This document shows, piece after piece, positions 33,907 through 44,167 of a stretch of 64,000 nt of DNA. Numbering within the stretch: the stretch's first letter is position 1; each line of letters begins with the position of its first letter. Made by a program: the position numbers and the translations under genes. The notes beneath the pieces were generated by a model. That model was not told the origin of the DNA and searched no databases. It was given only the letters and a program-made list of their open reading frames with translations. Origin of the DNA: Synechococcus sp. CC9605 (GTDB lineage Bacteria; Cyanobacteriota; Cyanobacteriia; PCC-6307; Cyanobiaceae); NCBI RefSeq assembly GCF_000012625.1, contig NC_007516.1, positions 806,001 through 870,000 of the forward strand. Direction: 5' to 3'.

Positions 33907-35345
33907 GCGACGCCAGCTTCGACTTCGACGTCATTGTTATTGGAGCCGGCTACGGCGGCTTCGATGCTGCCAAACATGCCGCCGAGCACGGCTTGAAGGC
34001 GGCGATCGTTGAATCCCGCGACATGGGTGGCACCTGTGTGAACCGGGGCTGCGTGCCCTCCAAGGCGCTGCTGGCCGCCAGTGGAAAAGTGCGGGAACTG
34101 GCAGACGACAAACACCTCTCGAGCTTCGGCATTCACGCTGCTCCCGTGCGGTTCGAGCGGCAGAAGATCGCTGATCACGCCAATCAGCTGGTTCAGACCA
34201 TCCGCACCAACCTCACCAAAACCCTCGAACGGGCCGGGGTGACCATCCTTCGTGGGCACGGCCGTCTTGAGGGCAGCCAGAAGGTGGGACTGCGGGAACC
34301 CAGCGGGGTCGACAGGGTGCTGACCGCCAAGGACGTGATCATCGCCACCGGATCAGATCCCTTTGTGCCGCCAGGCATCGAAACCGATGGCCGCACGGTG
34401 TTCACCAGTGACGAGGCCATCAACCTGGAATGGCTGCCCCGCTGGATCGCCATCATCGGCAGCGGTTACATCGGCCTTGAATTCGCTGATGTGTACACCG
34501 CCCTCGGTTGCGAGGTGACGATGATCGAGGCCATGGGCAAGGTGATGCCCACCTTTGATCCAGACATCGCCAAGATCGCTGGGCGTCATTTGATTGATGG
34601 TCGCGATATCGATGCGCGTTCCGGTCTGCTGGCCCGCAAGGTCACCCCGGGCTGTCCGGTGCAGATCGAACTGGCTGATTTCAACAGTCGTGAACTGGTT
34701 GAGAGCCTTGAGGTGGATGCCGTTCTGGTGGCCACAGGACGTGTTCCCAGCAGCAAGGGTCTCAACCTGGAGTCGCTGAACGTGGAGACGAACCGTGGCT
34801 TCGTCCCGATCGACGACGCCATGCGCGTTCTGGTCAACGACCAGCCTGTTCCTCATCTCTGGGCCGTCGGCGATGTGACCGGCAAGCTGATGCTGGCCCA
34901 CACGGCTGCTGCCCAAGGCACCGTTGCGGTGGACAACATCCTTGGCCATGCGCGCGAGATCGATTACCGCAGCATTCCGGCAGCCACCTTCACCCATCCC
35001 GAGATCAGCTCGGTCGGTCTGACCGAGGCGGATGCCAAAGCTTTGGCAGAGAAGGATGGCTTCCAGCTCGGTTCCGTTCGCAGCTACTTCAAGGCCAATT
35101 CGAAAGCTTTGGCTGAACTGGATAGCGATGGCCTCATGAAGCTGCTGTTCAATAAAACCAGTGGTGAAGTGCTTGGCGCCCACATCTATGGGCTTCACGC
35201 CGCCGACCTGATCCAGGAGGTGGCCAATGCCGTTGCCAGGCGCCAGAGCGTGCGTCAGCTCGCCACCGAAGTGCACACCCACCCAACCCTCAGCGAGGTG
35301 GTGGAGGTTGCTTACAAGCAGGCTTCCGCCCAGGTGGCCGCCTGA
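33903..35345 (+). CDS. lpdA: Dihydrolipoyl dehydrogenase (E3)
   Basis: FAD disulfide reductase, the E3 subunit of pyruvate dehydrogenase and glycine decarboxylase. FAD-binding [17 protein letters not shown]; redox pair in [16 protein letters not shown] (the Cys-x4-Cys spacing with inserted NRG typical of plastid/cyanobacterial forms); NAD-binding [15 protein letters not shown]-terminal acid-base [16 protein letters not shown] start at 33903 overlapping the upstream stop as GTGA. pdhA (E1 alpha) is at 44-45 kb on the other strand. Confidence 0.97.
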   Translation: MSDASFDFDVIVIGAGYGGFDAAKHAAEHGLKAAIVESRDMGGTCVNRGCVPSKALLAASGKVRELADDKHLSSFGIHAAPVRFERQKIADHANQLVQTIRTNLTKTLERAGVTILRGHGRLEGSQKVGLREPSGVDRVLTAKDVIIATGSDPFVPPGIETDGRTVFTSDEAINLEWLPRWIAIIGSGYIGLEFADVYTALGCEVTMIEAMGKVMPTFDPDIAKIAGRHLIDGRDIDARSGLLARKVTPGCPVQIELADFNSRELVESLEVDAVLVATGRVPSSKGLNLESLNVETNRGFVPIDDAMRVLVNDQPVPHLWAVGDVTGKLMLAHTAAAQGTVAVDNILGHAREIDYRSIPAATFTHPEISSVGLTEADAKALAEKDGFQLGSVRSYFKANSKALAELDSDGLMKLLFNKTSGEVLGAHIYGLHAADLIQEVANAVARRQSVRQLATEVHTHPTLSEVVEVAYKQASAQVAA

Positions 35346-35385
35346 TCCCGCCCCACGTTTTTCGTTCCAGTCTTTCCCCTCTTCC

Positions 35386-36273
35386 ATGGAGATCCGCCGT
35401 CGTCCCCCCAACCCCAAAGTGCGGGTGGCCCATCTCGAATATGCGGTGCCCCACGACGACGAGGAACCGCGTCACATTCTCGAGAAAATTGTCTGGGAAA
35501 AAGACCGTGAGATCGATGCCGCCCGCGACAAGGTTCCTCTCGACAACCTGAAGCAGCAGATTGCCAAGCTTCCTCCCACCAAGGATTTCCTGGGGGCGCT
35601 TCAGGCGGCCGCCACGAAACCTGCGGTGATCGCTGAGGTGAAAAAAGCGAGCCCCAGCAAAGGGGTGATCCGTGAGGATTTCGACCCGGTGGCGATTGCC
35701 AAGGCCTATGCCTCTGGTGGTGCAAGCTGCCTCTCGGTGCTCACCGACAAGACCTTCTTCCAGGGCGGCTTTGATGTCTTGGTGGAGGTGCGTCAGGCCG
35801 TTGACCTGCCTCTGCTCTGCAAGGAGTTTGTGCTGAGCCCCTACCAGCTGTTCCAGGCCAGAGCGGCCGGGGCTGATGCGGTGCTGCTGATCGCTGCCAT
35901 CCTGTCGGATCAGGATCTTCGTTATCTCAACAAGGCTGCGGCGGCTTTGGGCCTCACCGTGTTGGTGGAGGTTCACGACGCCACCGAAATGGACCGGGTG
36001 CTGAGCATTGGCGGCTTCCCCTTGATTGGAATTAACAACCGTGATCTGACCAGCTTCGAGACGGATCTGGCCACGACCGAGCGGCTGCTGGTCGACTTCA
36101 ACGACCGGTTGAAGCAACAGGGGGTGTTGCTGGTGAGTGAATCAGGTCTGTTCAGCCGGGCCGATCTCGATCGCGTGCAAGCCGCCGGTGCGGGGGCTGT
36201 GCTGGTGGGGGAAGCCCTGATGCGGCAGCAGGATGTTGAAGCTGGTCTGGTGCAGTTGATCCAGGCCGGTTAA
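35386..36273 (+). CDS. trpC: Indole-3-glycerol phosphate synthase
   Basis: TIM-barrel enzyme of tryptophan synthesis closing the indole ring. Catalytic motifs [53 protein letters not shown] and [16 protein letters not shown] are all present. The N-terminal extension of about 40 residues ([19 protein letters not shown]) is usual in cyanobacteria. The ATG at 35386 lies 40 bp after lpdA; a longer open frame from 35227 overlaps lpdA and is not used. Confidence 0.97.
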   Translation: MEIRRRPPNPKVRVAHLEYAVPHDDEEPRHILEKIVWEKDREIDAARDKVPLDNLKQQIAKLPPTKDFLGALQAAATKPAVIAEVKKASPSKGVIREDFDPVAIAKAYASGGASCLSVLTDKTFFQGGFDVLVEVRQAVDLPLLCKEFVLSPYQLFQARAAGADAVLLIAAILSDQDLRYLNKAAAALGLTVLVEVHDATEMDRVLSIGGFPLIGINNRDLTSFETDLATTERLLVDFNDRLKQQGVLLVSESGLFSRADLDRVQAAGAGAVLVGEALMRQQDVEAGLVQLIQAG

Positions 36274-36326
36274 GGCCGTTGCCATTTCACTGCTGATGCA
36301 GAATTGGGACATTCAGGCGGTTCTTT

Positions 36327-36995
36327 GTGCTGATTAGCCTTTTGACCGGTGTTGCAGCCGGGGCCGTTCATGTGGTGGGTGGTGCTGATCACCTGGTGGC
36401 AATGGCGCCCTTCTCCCTGAGCAAGCCATGGGCCGCCTTTCGTCACGCCCTGGCTTGGGGTGCTGGTCACTCCACCGGAGTCGTGGTTCTTGCGTTGATC
36501 GCCATTGGTCTGAAAGACCTGGCCCATGTGGAGGCGATGTCGTCCTGGGCGGAATTTCTCGTGGGTGTTGCCCTGCTGGTGGTGGGTGCCCTGGCCGTGC
36601 GCACGGCGTTCGGGCTGGAACTGCACACCCATCAGCACCGCCACGACGGTGCCGCAGAGCATCGTCATCTTCATCTGCACGTGCGCGGCGCCAGCAACCA
36701 CCGTCGCCACGTCCACGCCTCCTCCGGGCTGGGCTTGCTGCATGGACTGGCGGGGGCCAGTCACCTGCTCGCGGTGATCCCAGCCTTGGCCCTGCCGCCC
36801 CACGCCGCTGTCGGCTACCTGGTGGCTTACCTGCTTGGGTCCATAGGCGCCATGGTGGCCGTGGTGTCTGTGGTGTCGTTCCTCACGCTCCGCAGCGGTG
36901 CCCGGCTGATGCCCTTCCTCGTGGGTGGGACAGGTGCTCTCTCGATCATCACCGGGGCCATCTGGCTGCAAAAGACCTCACCGGCTCTGTTCTGA
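36327..36995 (+). CDS. Membrane protein, candidate nickel transporter (SodT/UreH-NicO type)
   Basis: 222 residues with about six hydrophobic segments. The start VAAGAVHVVGGADHLVAMAP has the H-x5-D pattern of the NiCoT/UreH-like families, and a His-rich loop (LHTHQHRHDGAAEHRHLHLH) links two halves; the second half repeats GLLHGLAGASHLLAVIPAL. It converges on sodX with an 18-bp overlap, and sodX-sodN follow. A Ni permease serving NiSOD is inferred. Confidence 0.82.
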   Translation: MLISLLTGVAAGAVHVVGGADHLVAMAPFSLSKPWAAFRHALAWGAGHSTGVVVLALIAIGLKDLAHVEAMSSWAEFLVGVALLVVGALAVRTAFGLELHTHQHRHDGAAEHRHLHLHVRGASNHRRHVHASSGLGLLHGLAGASHLLAVIPALALPPHAAVGYLVAYLLGSIGAMVAVVSVVSFLTLRSGARLMPFLVGGTGALSIITGAIWLQKTSPALF

Positions 36996-37310
36996 TTCCC
37001 CGCGCGGCAACCGACCCACCACCTCGCCAATCAACAGATTGGTTGGCACCGCTCCGAGTTGGCGGCTGTCGGTGTTTTCAGAGGGGTTGTCCCCCAGCAA
37101 CCAAAACCCTCTGCTGTCCAATCGGTTGAGGCGCTTGATCAGGCGCAGCTTGCTGCGTTGTGGATGCCAGGTCACGACCACGGATCCCAGGCAGGGTGCG
37201 GTCTTCCGTCCCAGCCGTCTGACCAGAACCCGATCTCCGGGTTCAAGGGTGGGTTGCATCGATCGTCCTTCGATGCGCAGCAGCAGGCGTCGGCCACAAA
37301 AAAGCAGCAA
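36978..37310 (-). CDS. sodX: Nickel-type superoxide dismutase maturation protease
   Basis: A 110-residue S24/S26 signal-peptidase-like protease that removes the NiSOD propeptide to expose His1. Catalytic Ser in IEGRSMQPTLEPGDRVLV and Lys in KLRLIKRLNRL; then WLLGDNPSENTDSRQLG. It lies 50 bp downstream of sodN on the same strand. A short hydrophobic start (MLLFCGRRLLLRI) is present. The end overlaps the convergent transporter. Confidence 0.93.
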   Translation of the reverse strand: MLLFCGRRLLLRIEGRSMQPTLEPGDRVLVRRLGRKTAPCLGSVVVTWHPQRSKLRLIKRLNRLDSRGFWLLGDNPSENTDSRQLGAVPTNLLIGEVVGRLPRGESEQSR

Positions 37311-37360
37311 CAGGTCGCGAAGACCTGCTGCTGCGATGGGGGGATTGGTTCTGTTCGAAC

Positions 37361-37834
37361 TCAGGATGCGGTGACCCAGGCGTCGGAACGGCCCTTGGAC
37401 TGCCAGAACATGCCGTGGATTTTCTCAACGGCGGCCATCAGTTCCTCGGCCTTGGCCTGATCGATGTTCACCTTGCAGGCGCTGCAGAGTTTGGCTGCTT
37501 TCCAGAAGGTGTCGTGCAGGTCGGGGAAGGTGGCCAGGTGATCGGGCTTGAAGTAGTCGGTCCAGAGGATCAACAGCTCTTTCTTGGTCTTCTGAGCTTC
37601 CTCTTCCTTGATGGCCACGTAGCGGCCGAAGGTGTTGTTGTAGGCGGCCAGGGCAGCAGCGTCACCAGAGGCGGGAGCTTCCATCGCCTTCAGCTTTTTG
37701 GTCATCGACAGCACGGCTTCGGCTGCCACGCGAGCGGAAGCCGGGTCGTACACGCCACAAGGACCGTCGCAATGGGCTTCTGCTACGGGGGCAGGGAGGG
37801 CACATGCAAGGGTGGAAAGGGCCGAGCGCAGCAT
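37361..37834 (-). CDS. sodN: Nickel superoxide dismutase
   Basis: After a 20-residue propeptide (ending PAPVAEA) the mature enzyme begins HCDGPCGVYDP, the Ni-hook in which His1, Cys2 and Cys6 bind nickel. The rest is a four-helix bundle (SMTKKLKAMEAPASGDAAAL, LLILWTDYFKPDHL). At 157 residues it is full length. Marine picocyanobacteria commonly rely on NiSOD in place of Fe-SOD. Adjacent sodX supplies the processing protease. Confidence 0.97.
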   Translation of the reverse strand: MLRSALSTLACALPAPVAEAHCDGPCGVYDPASARVAAEAVLSMTKKLKAMEAPASGDAAALAAYNNTFGRYVAIKEEEAQKTKKELLILWTDYFKPDHLATFPDLHDTFWKAAKLCSACKVNIDQAKAEELMAAVEKIHGMFWQSKGRSDAWVTAS

Positions 37835-37876
37835 CGGTTCAAAGCGGAATTGTCTTGGCTTGAGCCTAGCTTCCGC

Positions 37877-38476
37877 TCACTTCTTCACGTCGAGCAGTTC
37901 CACCTCGAAGATCAAGGTTGCGTTGGGGGGAATCACGCCACCGGCACCCCGGCTTCCGTAGGCCAGGTCGGAGGGGATCACCAGCTTGCGTTTGCCACCA
38001 ACTTTCATCCCGGCAACACCTTCATCCCAACCCTTGATCACCCGACCAGCCCCGAGGGGGAAGCTGAAGGGTGTGCCCCGGTCGTAGCTGGCATCGAACT
38101 GGAGTCCGTCTTCCAGGGTGCCGCGGTAATGCACCACCACCGTTTGGCCGGGGGTGGCCTCTTCGCCGCTGCCCACCTCCAGCTCGATGATTTTCAGACC
38201 ACTGGCGGTGATGGTGGTGTCGGGGGCATCGAGGGGGCCACCCAGGGCTGAGGCGTCTGCGGATGCGGAATCGTTGGCCATGGCGAAAAGAGTCGGGTTG
38301 GGGTCGTCAGGGTCAAGTTCGAAGCTCAACGCCTTTTGGGGTTTCGAAGCTTCGCTGCGAACGGCAGCAGGCTGCACCGGGGCTGCGGAAACAGTGGAGG
38401 GGGCCACGATCTGGCTGACCAGCGCCAGGAGCAGGCAGGCCACACAGACCGTTGTGCTGATGATGATGTCGCGCAC
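37877..38476 (-). CDS. FKBP-type peptidyl-prolyl cis-trans isomerase, exported
   Basis: An N-terminal signal or anchor segment ([18 protein letters not shown]) and a low-complexity linker of about 60 residues precede a complete FKBP domain ([60 protein letters not shown]). It likely assists folding in the periplasm or thylakoid lumen. It is on the same strand as sodN, with no clear functional tie. Confidence 0.94.
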   Translation of the reverse strand: MRDIIISTTVCVACLLLALVSQIVAPSTVSAAPVQPAAVRSEASKPQKALSFELDPDDPNPTLFAMANDSASADASALGGPLDAPDTTITASGLKIIELEVGSGEEATPGQTVVVHYRGTLEDGLQFDASYDRGTPFSFPLGAGRVIKGWDEGVAGMKVGGKRKLVIPSDLAYGSRGAGGVIPPNATLIFEVELLDVKK

Positions 38477-38527
38477 GTAAAGGCTTCTATTGCGCTGATT
38501 CTGACCTCCTGTCCGCGGCGTCGGCGT

Positions 38528-38857
38528 TCATTCAGGCCGGTTCATCTGCCGCAGCTGTTGCTCGAGGCGATCAATGCGGCCGCGCAGCTCGTCCACTTCT
38601 TTCTGGCTGGGAACGCCAAAGTCCTGGAGCAGGTTGTCGCGGTTGCGTTCCAGGTTGCGCCCCATCTGCTGTTCCAGCTCGGGGGTTTCACCGCGCAGGG
38701 CCTTGAGCACGTCGTCCACCAGAGCGGATGCTTCATTCGGATCCAGTCGGCCACTGCTCACCCAGTTCTGGGTGACGCCGCGCAGACGCTCAGCAACGAG
38801 GGTGGTGGTGCCCAGGCCGCGGAGCAGCAGTTGCTGGAGAGGATTCGCGGCATCCAT
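38528..38857 (-). CDS. Phasin-like helical protein (109 aa)
   Basis: Starts MDAANPLQQLLLRGLGTTTL and is helical throughout, with ALVDDVLKALRGETPELEQQ and a C-terminal coiled coil (KEVDELRGRIDRLEQQLRQM). The pattern fits the phasin-like/PhaI-type small proteins annotated in many cyanobacteria; a granule role is unproven. The longer frame from 38995 overlaps the divergent lnt start and is rejected. Confidence 0.82.
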   Translation of the reverse strand: MDAANPLQQLLLRGLGTTTLVAERLRGVTQNWVSSGRLDPNEASALVDDVLKALRGETPELEQQMGRNLERNRDNLLQDFGVPSQKEVDELRGRIDRLEQQLRQMNRPE

Positions 38858-38910
38858 GGCGACAGGTGGGCGGGTCCGATCCAGGATGCCTTCGGCCGGG
38901 ACTGCTGACC

Positions 38911-40326
38911 ATGGGCAATCACCAACTGCAGGCCGGATCGCGGGCGCTGCTTGGCGGCGTTCTGGCCGGCGTGGCTCCATGCCTTGGCGGGCCATTGTTG
39001 ATGGTCCCCGCCCTGGCGCTGCTCTGGTCCGTGGCTGAGCGTCCCCGCTGGTCGGCGGGCTGGGGACTGCTGGCCGTTTTGATCAGTCACCGTTGGCTGC
39101 TGGCCCTGCATCCACTCACCTGGATGGGCGTCCCCGCCTGGCTCAGCCTGCCTGTAGCACTGGCGCTCTGGCTGGCCTGCGGGAGCCTTGCCGCTCTGCT
39201 TCTGGCCGGATGGTCTGTGTTGGCGCGGCGGTTGCCTCATCACTGGCCGCGTCCAGTGCGGCTGATGTTGCTGGCCGGGGTCTGGGCCCTGGCCGAACTG
39301 GTGCTTTCGGGTTCGCCGCTGTTCTGGATCGGCGTCGGCGGCACCACCCTGCCCTGGGACCGTCCCCTGGCGGGATTGGCCCGCTGGTTTGGTTCCGGAG
39401 GGCTGACATGGCTGCAGTTGTGCTGGGGCTGCTGCCTGCTGGCGCTGTTCGAGCAACCCGCTTCCTGGCGTCGCTGGGGCCTGCTCGGATTGGCCAGTGT
39501 GCTTCTGGCCCATGGTTTGGGCAGCTGGCTGTTGTCGGCGCCGCCGCCGCCGGTCGACTCCGTTGCTCTGGGGGTCTGGCAACCCGCCGTTCCCACCCGA
39601 GAAAAATTCGATCTGGAACGTCAACAGGCGCTTCCAATGGCTCTGGTGGATGCGATGCGTCAGCTGGAGCCCAACAATCCAGCTGCTGTGGTTGCTCCGG
39701 AGGGAGCGCTGCCGGCGCGTTTTCAGCTGCCGGCCGAAGCTCCAGCCATGCCTCTGATCAGTGGCGGATTCCGTTGGGTGCGGGGTCAGCAACGGAGTTC
39801 CTTGTTGCTCTACGAGCCGCCCGATTGGTTTCCCGTTCCTCTGGCTGACAAGCACCGTCTCGTGCCGATCGGGGAATGGATTCCGCCTCTTCCTGCCGGG
39901 CTGACGGCGGGACTATCTGCGGTGGGGGGATTGTCCCCCGGTCCGGCCCCGAGAACGATGGCGGTGGTGGAACCCCCTGCGGCCGTTGCGATCTGCTACG
40001 AGATCGCCGATGGTCTGGCTTTGGCCCGCGCCGCTGCCGATGGAGCGACCTGGCTCCTGGCCATCGCCAATCTCGACCCCTACCCGCTCCAGTTGCAGGA
40101 GCAGTTTCTGGCTCTGGCGCAGTTAAGGGCGATCGAGACAGGACGGGATCTGCTCAGCGTTGGCAACACGGGCCCCACGGCGCTGATTTCGGCCAACGGG
40201 TCGGTGCAGAGGTTGTTAGCGCCTGAAGCCTCGGGGGTCGCCGAGGCCGTCGTTCAGGTGCGCCAGCGCGTCACGCCCTATTCCCGTTGGATCAGCCCCC
40301 CACCCAGAACGGTTTCACCGTCGTAG
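38911..40326 (+). CDS. lnt: Apolipoprotein N-acyltransferase
   Basis: Polytopic membrane enzyme that N-acylates lipoproteins. The N-terminal half has six or more hydrophobic segments; the C-terminal nitrilase domain carries Glu ([12 protein letters not shown]), Lys ([13 protein letters not shown]) and Cys ([10 protein letters not shown]), the full triad. At about 471 residues it is full length. The ATG at 38911 gives [11 protein letters not shown]. The end overlaps the convergent mnmA by 49 bp. Confidence 0.93.
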   Translation: MGNHQLQAGSRALLGGVLAGVAPCLGGPLLMVPALALLWSVAERPRWSAGWGLLAVLISHRWLLALHPLTWMGVPAWLSLPVALALWLACGSLAALLLAGWSVLARRLPHHWPRPVRLMLLAGVWALAELVLSGSPLFWIGVGGTTLPWDRPLAGLARWFGSGGLTWLQLCWGCCLLALFEQPASWRRWGLLGLASVLLAHGLGSWLLSAPPPPVDSVALGVWQPAVPTREKFDLERQQALPMALVDAMRQLEPNNPAAVVAPEGALPARFQLPAEAPAMPLISGGFRWVRGQQRSSLLLYEPPDWFPVPLADKHRLVPIGEWIPPLPAGLTAGLSAVGGLSPGPAPRTMAVVEPPAAVAICYEIADGLALARAAADGATWLLAIANLDPYPLQLQEQFLALAQLRAIETGRDLLSVGNTGPTALISANGSVQRLLAPEASGVAEAVVQVRQRVTPYSRWISPPPRTVSPS

Positions 40327-41429
40327 AACACCGCCGCCTGGCCTGGTGTGATCGAGAACTGCTCCTCCTCAAAGCTGAGACGGCAGCGGTGGGGCCGTTC
40401 CCGCTGCTGATCTGCTTCGATGGCCGGGAGGGGTGAAAGCTCCGCACGCACTGGTGTACTGCGATAGCGCACCTGTACCTCAACGGTTCGCGGTGCCTCG
40501 ATCGGGTCAATCGAGACCCAGTTCACCGCGCCCACCACGCAGCTGTCTCGGCCAGCCTCGGCCCGGGGTGCCACGACCACCCGATTCATGGCAGCGTCAA
40601 GGCGGATGACGTGAAGGGGCTCGCCCCAGGCCACACCGAGCCCTTTGCGCTGACCGACGGTGAAGTGTTCAATGCCGTCGTGCTCGCCCACAACAGTCCC
40701 GTCCGCCAGCACGATTTCCCCCTGCCGCGGTGGCAGATAAGCATCCAGGAACGCCCGCATCGATCCGTGGTGGTCGGCCAGGCAAAGATCCTGACTCTCC
40801 GGTTTTTCTGCGGTGCGCAGACCGTGGCGGGCGGCTTCGAGTCGCGTGTCGGGTTTGGTCAGCTCCCCCAAGGGGAAAACGATGCGCCCCAGAACCTCCT
40901 GGGGTAAGTCATAGAGGAAGTAACTCTGGTCCTTGCGGGTATCGAGGCCCCGCAGCAGCTGATGGCGCCCTCGATCGCCGCCATGGCGGATCCGGGCGTA
41001 GTGGCCGGTGGCGATTCGGGGCAGCTTGCGCTCCTGCAGAGCCCAATCGAGCATTGGTCCGAACTTCACCGATCGGTTGCACTGGGAGCAGGGCAATGGC
41101 GTGATCCCATCGCGATAGCCATCCACCAGCCGTTGAACGATTTCCTGTTGGAACGTTTCGCGCATGTCCACCACGTGGTGGGGAATGCCCAGCTGTTCAC
41201 AGATGCCGGCCGCATCCACCAGCCCCTCGGCGCAACAGGCTCCTTTCCCGCTCATCAGCCAGAGCGTCAGGCCTTCCACCTCCCAGCCCGCCTCCACCAG
41301 CAGTGCCGCCGTCAGGGAACTGTCGACGCCTCCAGAGAGACCAATGGCCACACGATGCTCCCCGGGCCATTGCCTGAGGCGCTCAAGAGCAGCCTCTCCA
41401 GCGCGGGTTGTGGTGGATCCGACGGCCAT
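40278..41429 (-). CDS. mnmA: tRNA-specific 2-thiouridylase MnmA
   Basis: PP-loop enzyme that thiolates U34 of tRNA-Lys, -Glu and -Gln. The PP-loop is [19 protein letters not shown]; catalytic Cys pair in [13 protein letters not shown] and [14 protein letters not shown]. At 383 residues it is full length. The ATG at 41429 gives [15 protein letters not shown]; the frame remains open far upstream but that part is antisense to the next gene. Divergent from the NAD(P)HX enzyme, 51 bp apart. Confidence 0.95.
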   Translation of the reverse strand: MAVGSTTTRAGEAALERLRQWPGEHRVAIGLSGGVDSSLTAALLVEAGWEVEGLTLWLMSGKGACCAEGLVDAAGICEQLGIPHHVVDMRETFQQEIVQRLVDGYRDGITPLPCSQCNRSVKFGPMLDWALQERKLPRIATGHYARIRHGGDRGRHQLLRGLDTRKDQSYFLYDLPQEVLGRIVFPLGELTKPDTRLEAARHGLRTAEKPESQDLCLADHHGSMRAFLDAYLPPRQGEIVLADGTVVGEHDGIEHFTVGQRKGLGVAWGEPLHVIRLDAAMNRVVVAPRAEAGRDSCVVGAVNWVSIDPIEAPRTVEVQVRYRSTPVRAELSPLPAIEADQQRERPHRCRLSFEEEQFSITPGQAAVFYDGETVLGGGLIQRE

Positions 41430-41480
41430 GGGCGGCGCAGGGAGTTCTCTCCATAGTGAGGTCCCGGCAACCTTCAACTG

Positions 41481-43004
41481 GTGTGGCCTCCCGCTGATTC
41501 CGATCACGTGCTGGTGGATGCCGCGTCCATGGCGGCTGCGGAACAGAGGTTGTTCGAGAGCGGAATGCCCGTCGCCGCCTTGATGGAGAAGGTGGGGCTG
41601 GCCATGGCGGCTTGGCTGCTGGCACGCCGGGATCTGCTGCGCCATGGCGTGGTTGTCCTGGTGGGACCGGGTCACAACGGTGGCGATGGTCTGGTGGTGG
41701 CCCGGGAGTTGCACCTGGCTGGCATCGAGGTGTCGTTGTGGTGTCCCCTGCCGATTCGCAAGACCCTCACCGCTGAACATCTGCGCCACGGGGAGTGGCT
41801 TGGTCTGCGCCAACGGATTGAAGAGCCCAATCCAGGCGGAGCCGAACTGTGGCTGGATGCGGTCTTCGGGCTCGGCCAGAGTCGGCCGCTGCCAGAGCTC
41901 TTGGCGGACCTCTTCCGGCGCCGCCAGCATCTTCGGCCTGGAGCTTTGATCAGCCTGGATGTGCCGTCGGGCCTTTGCTCCGACCAGGGAACCGTGTTGG
42001 GCGAGCAGGCGGCCTGTGCCTCGGTCACCCTCAGTGTTGGCTGGTTGAAGCGTGGGTTGTGTCTGGACCCGGCCCGTTCCTGGGTTGGAGCATTGGTGCG
42101 GATTGATCTGGGGTTGCCCCCTGCGGTGATGGGCAACGCCGCAGCGGTCTTGCCGCGCCGTCTGCCGGTGACAGAGGCCTGCTCGGCCCCGTTACCGCCG
42201 CTGCCGCCCACGGCGATGAAGTACGAGCGGGGCCGCTGCCTGGTGGTGGCGGGCAGTGATCGCTACCCCGGCGCAGCACATCTGGCGCTGCGGGGTGCCA
42301 TGGCCAGTGGCTGCGGCTGCGTTCAGGCCGTTGTGCCGCCCCGTCTTCAATCCACCTTGTGGCAGGTGTTGCCGGAGGTGATGCAACTGGAGGACGGGGT
42401 GATTCCAGAGCGGCTGGATGCGGTTTTGGTCGGTCCCGGGCTGGGGAAGCTCACCCATTGGTGGAGCCAGTGGTCGGAGCAGATGCTCAGCGTCTCCGGT
42501 TTGCTGGTGCTCGATGCCGATGGCCTCAATGGCCTGGCGGCCAGTCCTCAGGGGTGGCGCTGGTTGTTGAAGCGGCGGGGGGCGACATGGCTGACGCCTC
42601 ATGCGGCTGAGTTTTCCCGGTTGTTTCCAGATTGTGATGCGGGTGATGCGCTTGAGAAGGCGATCGCCGCGGCCCGCTGCAGCCGTTGCTGCATTTTGCT
42701 AAAAGGTGCGCATTCCGTGCTAGCTGATCCAACGGGTGCGGCGGTGGTGCTCACATCCACGAGCCCCCATGTGGCCCGCACCGGCCTGGGTGATCTGCTG
42801 GCCGGTTTTGCCACCGGTTGGGGCGCCCAGACAGTTGCGTCACAGCAGCAGCCCGGGCTTGAAAGCTTCGCTGCCGCTGCGTCTTTGCACGGTTTGGCGG
42901 CCGCTCGTGCTCGCTCCAGTGATGCTTCAACGATTGCGGATTGTTTGAAAATCAATACAGCGCGGTGTCAGAAAAAGCAAACAACGATGTTCAACGAAGT
43001 CTGA
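41481..43004 (+). CDS. nnrDE: Bifunctional NAD(P)HX epimerase / ADP- or ATP-dependent dehydratase
   Basis: Repairs hydrated NAD(P)H. The N-terminal YjeF domain is the epimerase ([29 protein letters not shown]-type block and [15 protein letters not shown]) and the C-terminal ribokinase-like domain is the dehydratase ([47 protein letters not shown]). About 507 residues, normal for the fusion. The GTG at 41481 is used. Confidence 0.93.
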   Translation: MWPPADSDHVLVDAASMAAAEQRLFESGMPVAALMEKVGLAMAAWLLARRDLLRHGVVVLVGPGHNGGDGLVVARELHLAGIEVSLWCPLPIRKTLTAEHLRHGEWLGLRQRIEEPNPGGAELWLDAVFGLGQSRPLPELLADLFRRRQHLRPGALISLDVPSGLCSDQGTVLGEQAACASVTLSVGWLKRGLCLDPARSWVGALVRIDLGLPPAVMGNAAAVLPRRLPVTEACSAPLPPLPPTAMKYERGRCLVVAGSDRYPGAAHLALRGAMASGCGCVQAVVPPRLQSTLWQVLPEVMQLEDGVIPERLDAVLVGPGLGKLTHWWSQWSEQMLSVSGLLVLDADGLNGLAASPQGWRWLLKRRGATWLTPHAAEFSRLFPDCDAGDALEKAIAAARCSRCCILLKGAHSVLADPTGAAVVLTSTSPHVARTGLGDLLAGFATGWGAQTVASQQQPGLESFAAAASLHGLAAARARSSDASTIADCLKINTARCQKKQTTMFNEV

Positions 43005-43183
43005 ACAAATGATTTGTTTTGATTGCCTCGGCTTGCAGGTACTAAAAGAGCTTTTCTTGATTTTTAAATCTTTCGCAAATCTGAAATGTTGCGGTTTGCT
43101 GTTCTGAATCTGAAGGGTTGCTGAAAACACTTCGACATTCTTTCTGTTCGTAGGAAAGTCAACTCACTTCCGCAGCACCCAAG

Positions 43184-44122
43184 GTGTCCACAGCTTCCAA
43201 GCCGCTGGAGACGCAACGTCGGCGCAGCAGCGACCCCGTCAGTTGGTATCTCGCCACCATCGGCAGAATTCCACTGCTGACCCCAGCCGAAGAAATCGAG
43301 CTGGGCAATCAGGTGCAGGCGATGATGGCCTTCACCGAAGACGGTTCCCGTGAAATCGAGGATGGAGAACTCACCACGGCACAGCGCCGTCTCCTGAGGA
43401 TCGGTCGCCGCGCCAAAGAGCGGATGATGAAGGCCAATCTTCGTCTTGTGGTCAGCGTCGCCAAGAAATATCAAGGCAAGGGTCTGGAGTTGCTCGATCT
43501 GATTCAGGAGGGCTCCCTCGGCCTCGAGCGTGCTGTTGAGAAATTTGATCCCACTCGCGGTTACAAGTTTTCCACCTATGCCTTCTGGTGGATCCGCCAG
43601 AGCATGACCCGGGCCATTGCCTGCCAGTCGCGCACGATTCGTCTTCCCGTTCATCTCAGTGAGCGGCTCACCACGATTCGCAAGGTCAGTCTTGATCTGG
43701 CCCACAAGCTCGGCGCCATGCCCAGCCGTGTGGAGATCGCTGAAGCGATGGATATCCCCTTGGATGAGCTCGATTCGCTGCTGCGCCAGGCGCTCACCAC
43801 CAGCAGCCTGGATGCTCCCGTCAACGGTGAGGAGGGGCGCAGCTTCCTTGGGGATCTAATCGCTGATTCATCCCTCGATGAACCGCTCGACATCGTTGAA
43901 CAGCGGATTCATCACGAGCAGCTGGGCCGCTGGCTGAGTCACCTGAGCGAGCAGGAGCAGCACGTTCTGCGCATGCGCTTCGGGCTTGAGGGCAACGAGC
44001 GTCACACGCTTGCTGAAATTGGACGCCTGATGGAGGTGTCCCGCGAGCGGGTGCGTCAGGTTGAACTCAAGGCGCTGCGGAAGTTGCGCAACCTCACCCG
44101 ACGACTTCCGAGCGGCATCTGA
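43184..44122 (+). CDS. Group 2 RNA polymerase sigma-70 family factor
   Basis: Primary-like, non-essential sigma. Region 1.2 (DPVSWYLATIGRIPLLTPAE), region 2 (LELLDLIQEGSLGLERAVEK and YAFWWIRQSMTRAI), region 3, and region 4.2 (LAEIGRLMEVSRERVRQVEL) are complete. The long N-terminal region 1.1 of the major sigma is missing, which defines group 2 (SigB/C/D/E-like in cyanobacteria). GTG start. The 179-bp AT-rich upstream gap should hold its promoter. Confidence 0.94.
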   Translation: MSTASKPLETQRRRSSDPVSWYLATIGRIPLLTPAEEIELGNQVQAMMAFTEDGSREIEDGELTTAQRRLLRIGRRAKERMMKANLRLVVSVAKKYQGKGLELLDLIQEGSLGLERAVEKFDPTRGYKFSTYAFWWIRQSMTRAIACQSRTIRLPVHLSERLTTIRKVSLDLAHKLGAMPSRVEIAEAMDIPLDELDSLLRQALTTSSLDAPVNGEEGRSFLGDLIADSSLDEPLDIVEQRIHHEQLGRWLSHLSEQEQHVLRMRFGLEGNERHTLAEIGRLMEVSRERVRQVELKALRKLRNLTRRLPSGI

Positions 44123-44167
44123 GCCGCCACGTGAGTCGATTGATTCGGTTGATCCAGGTCAGCTGAA

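Noticed and set aside
40278-41930. MnmA with a 167-residue N-terminal extension
   Set aside because: The extension is antisense to the NAD(P)HX repair gene; the PP-loop domain starts normally from ATG 41429.
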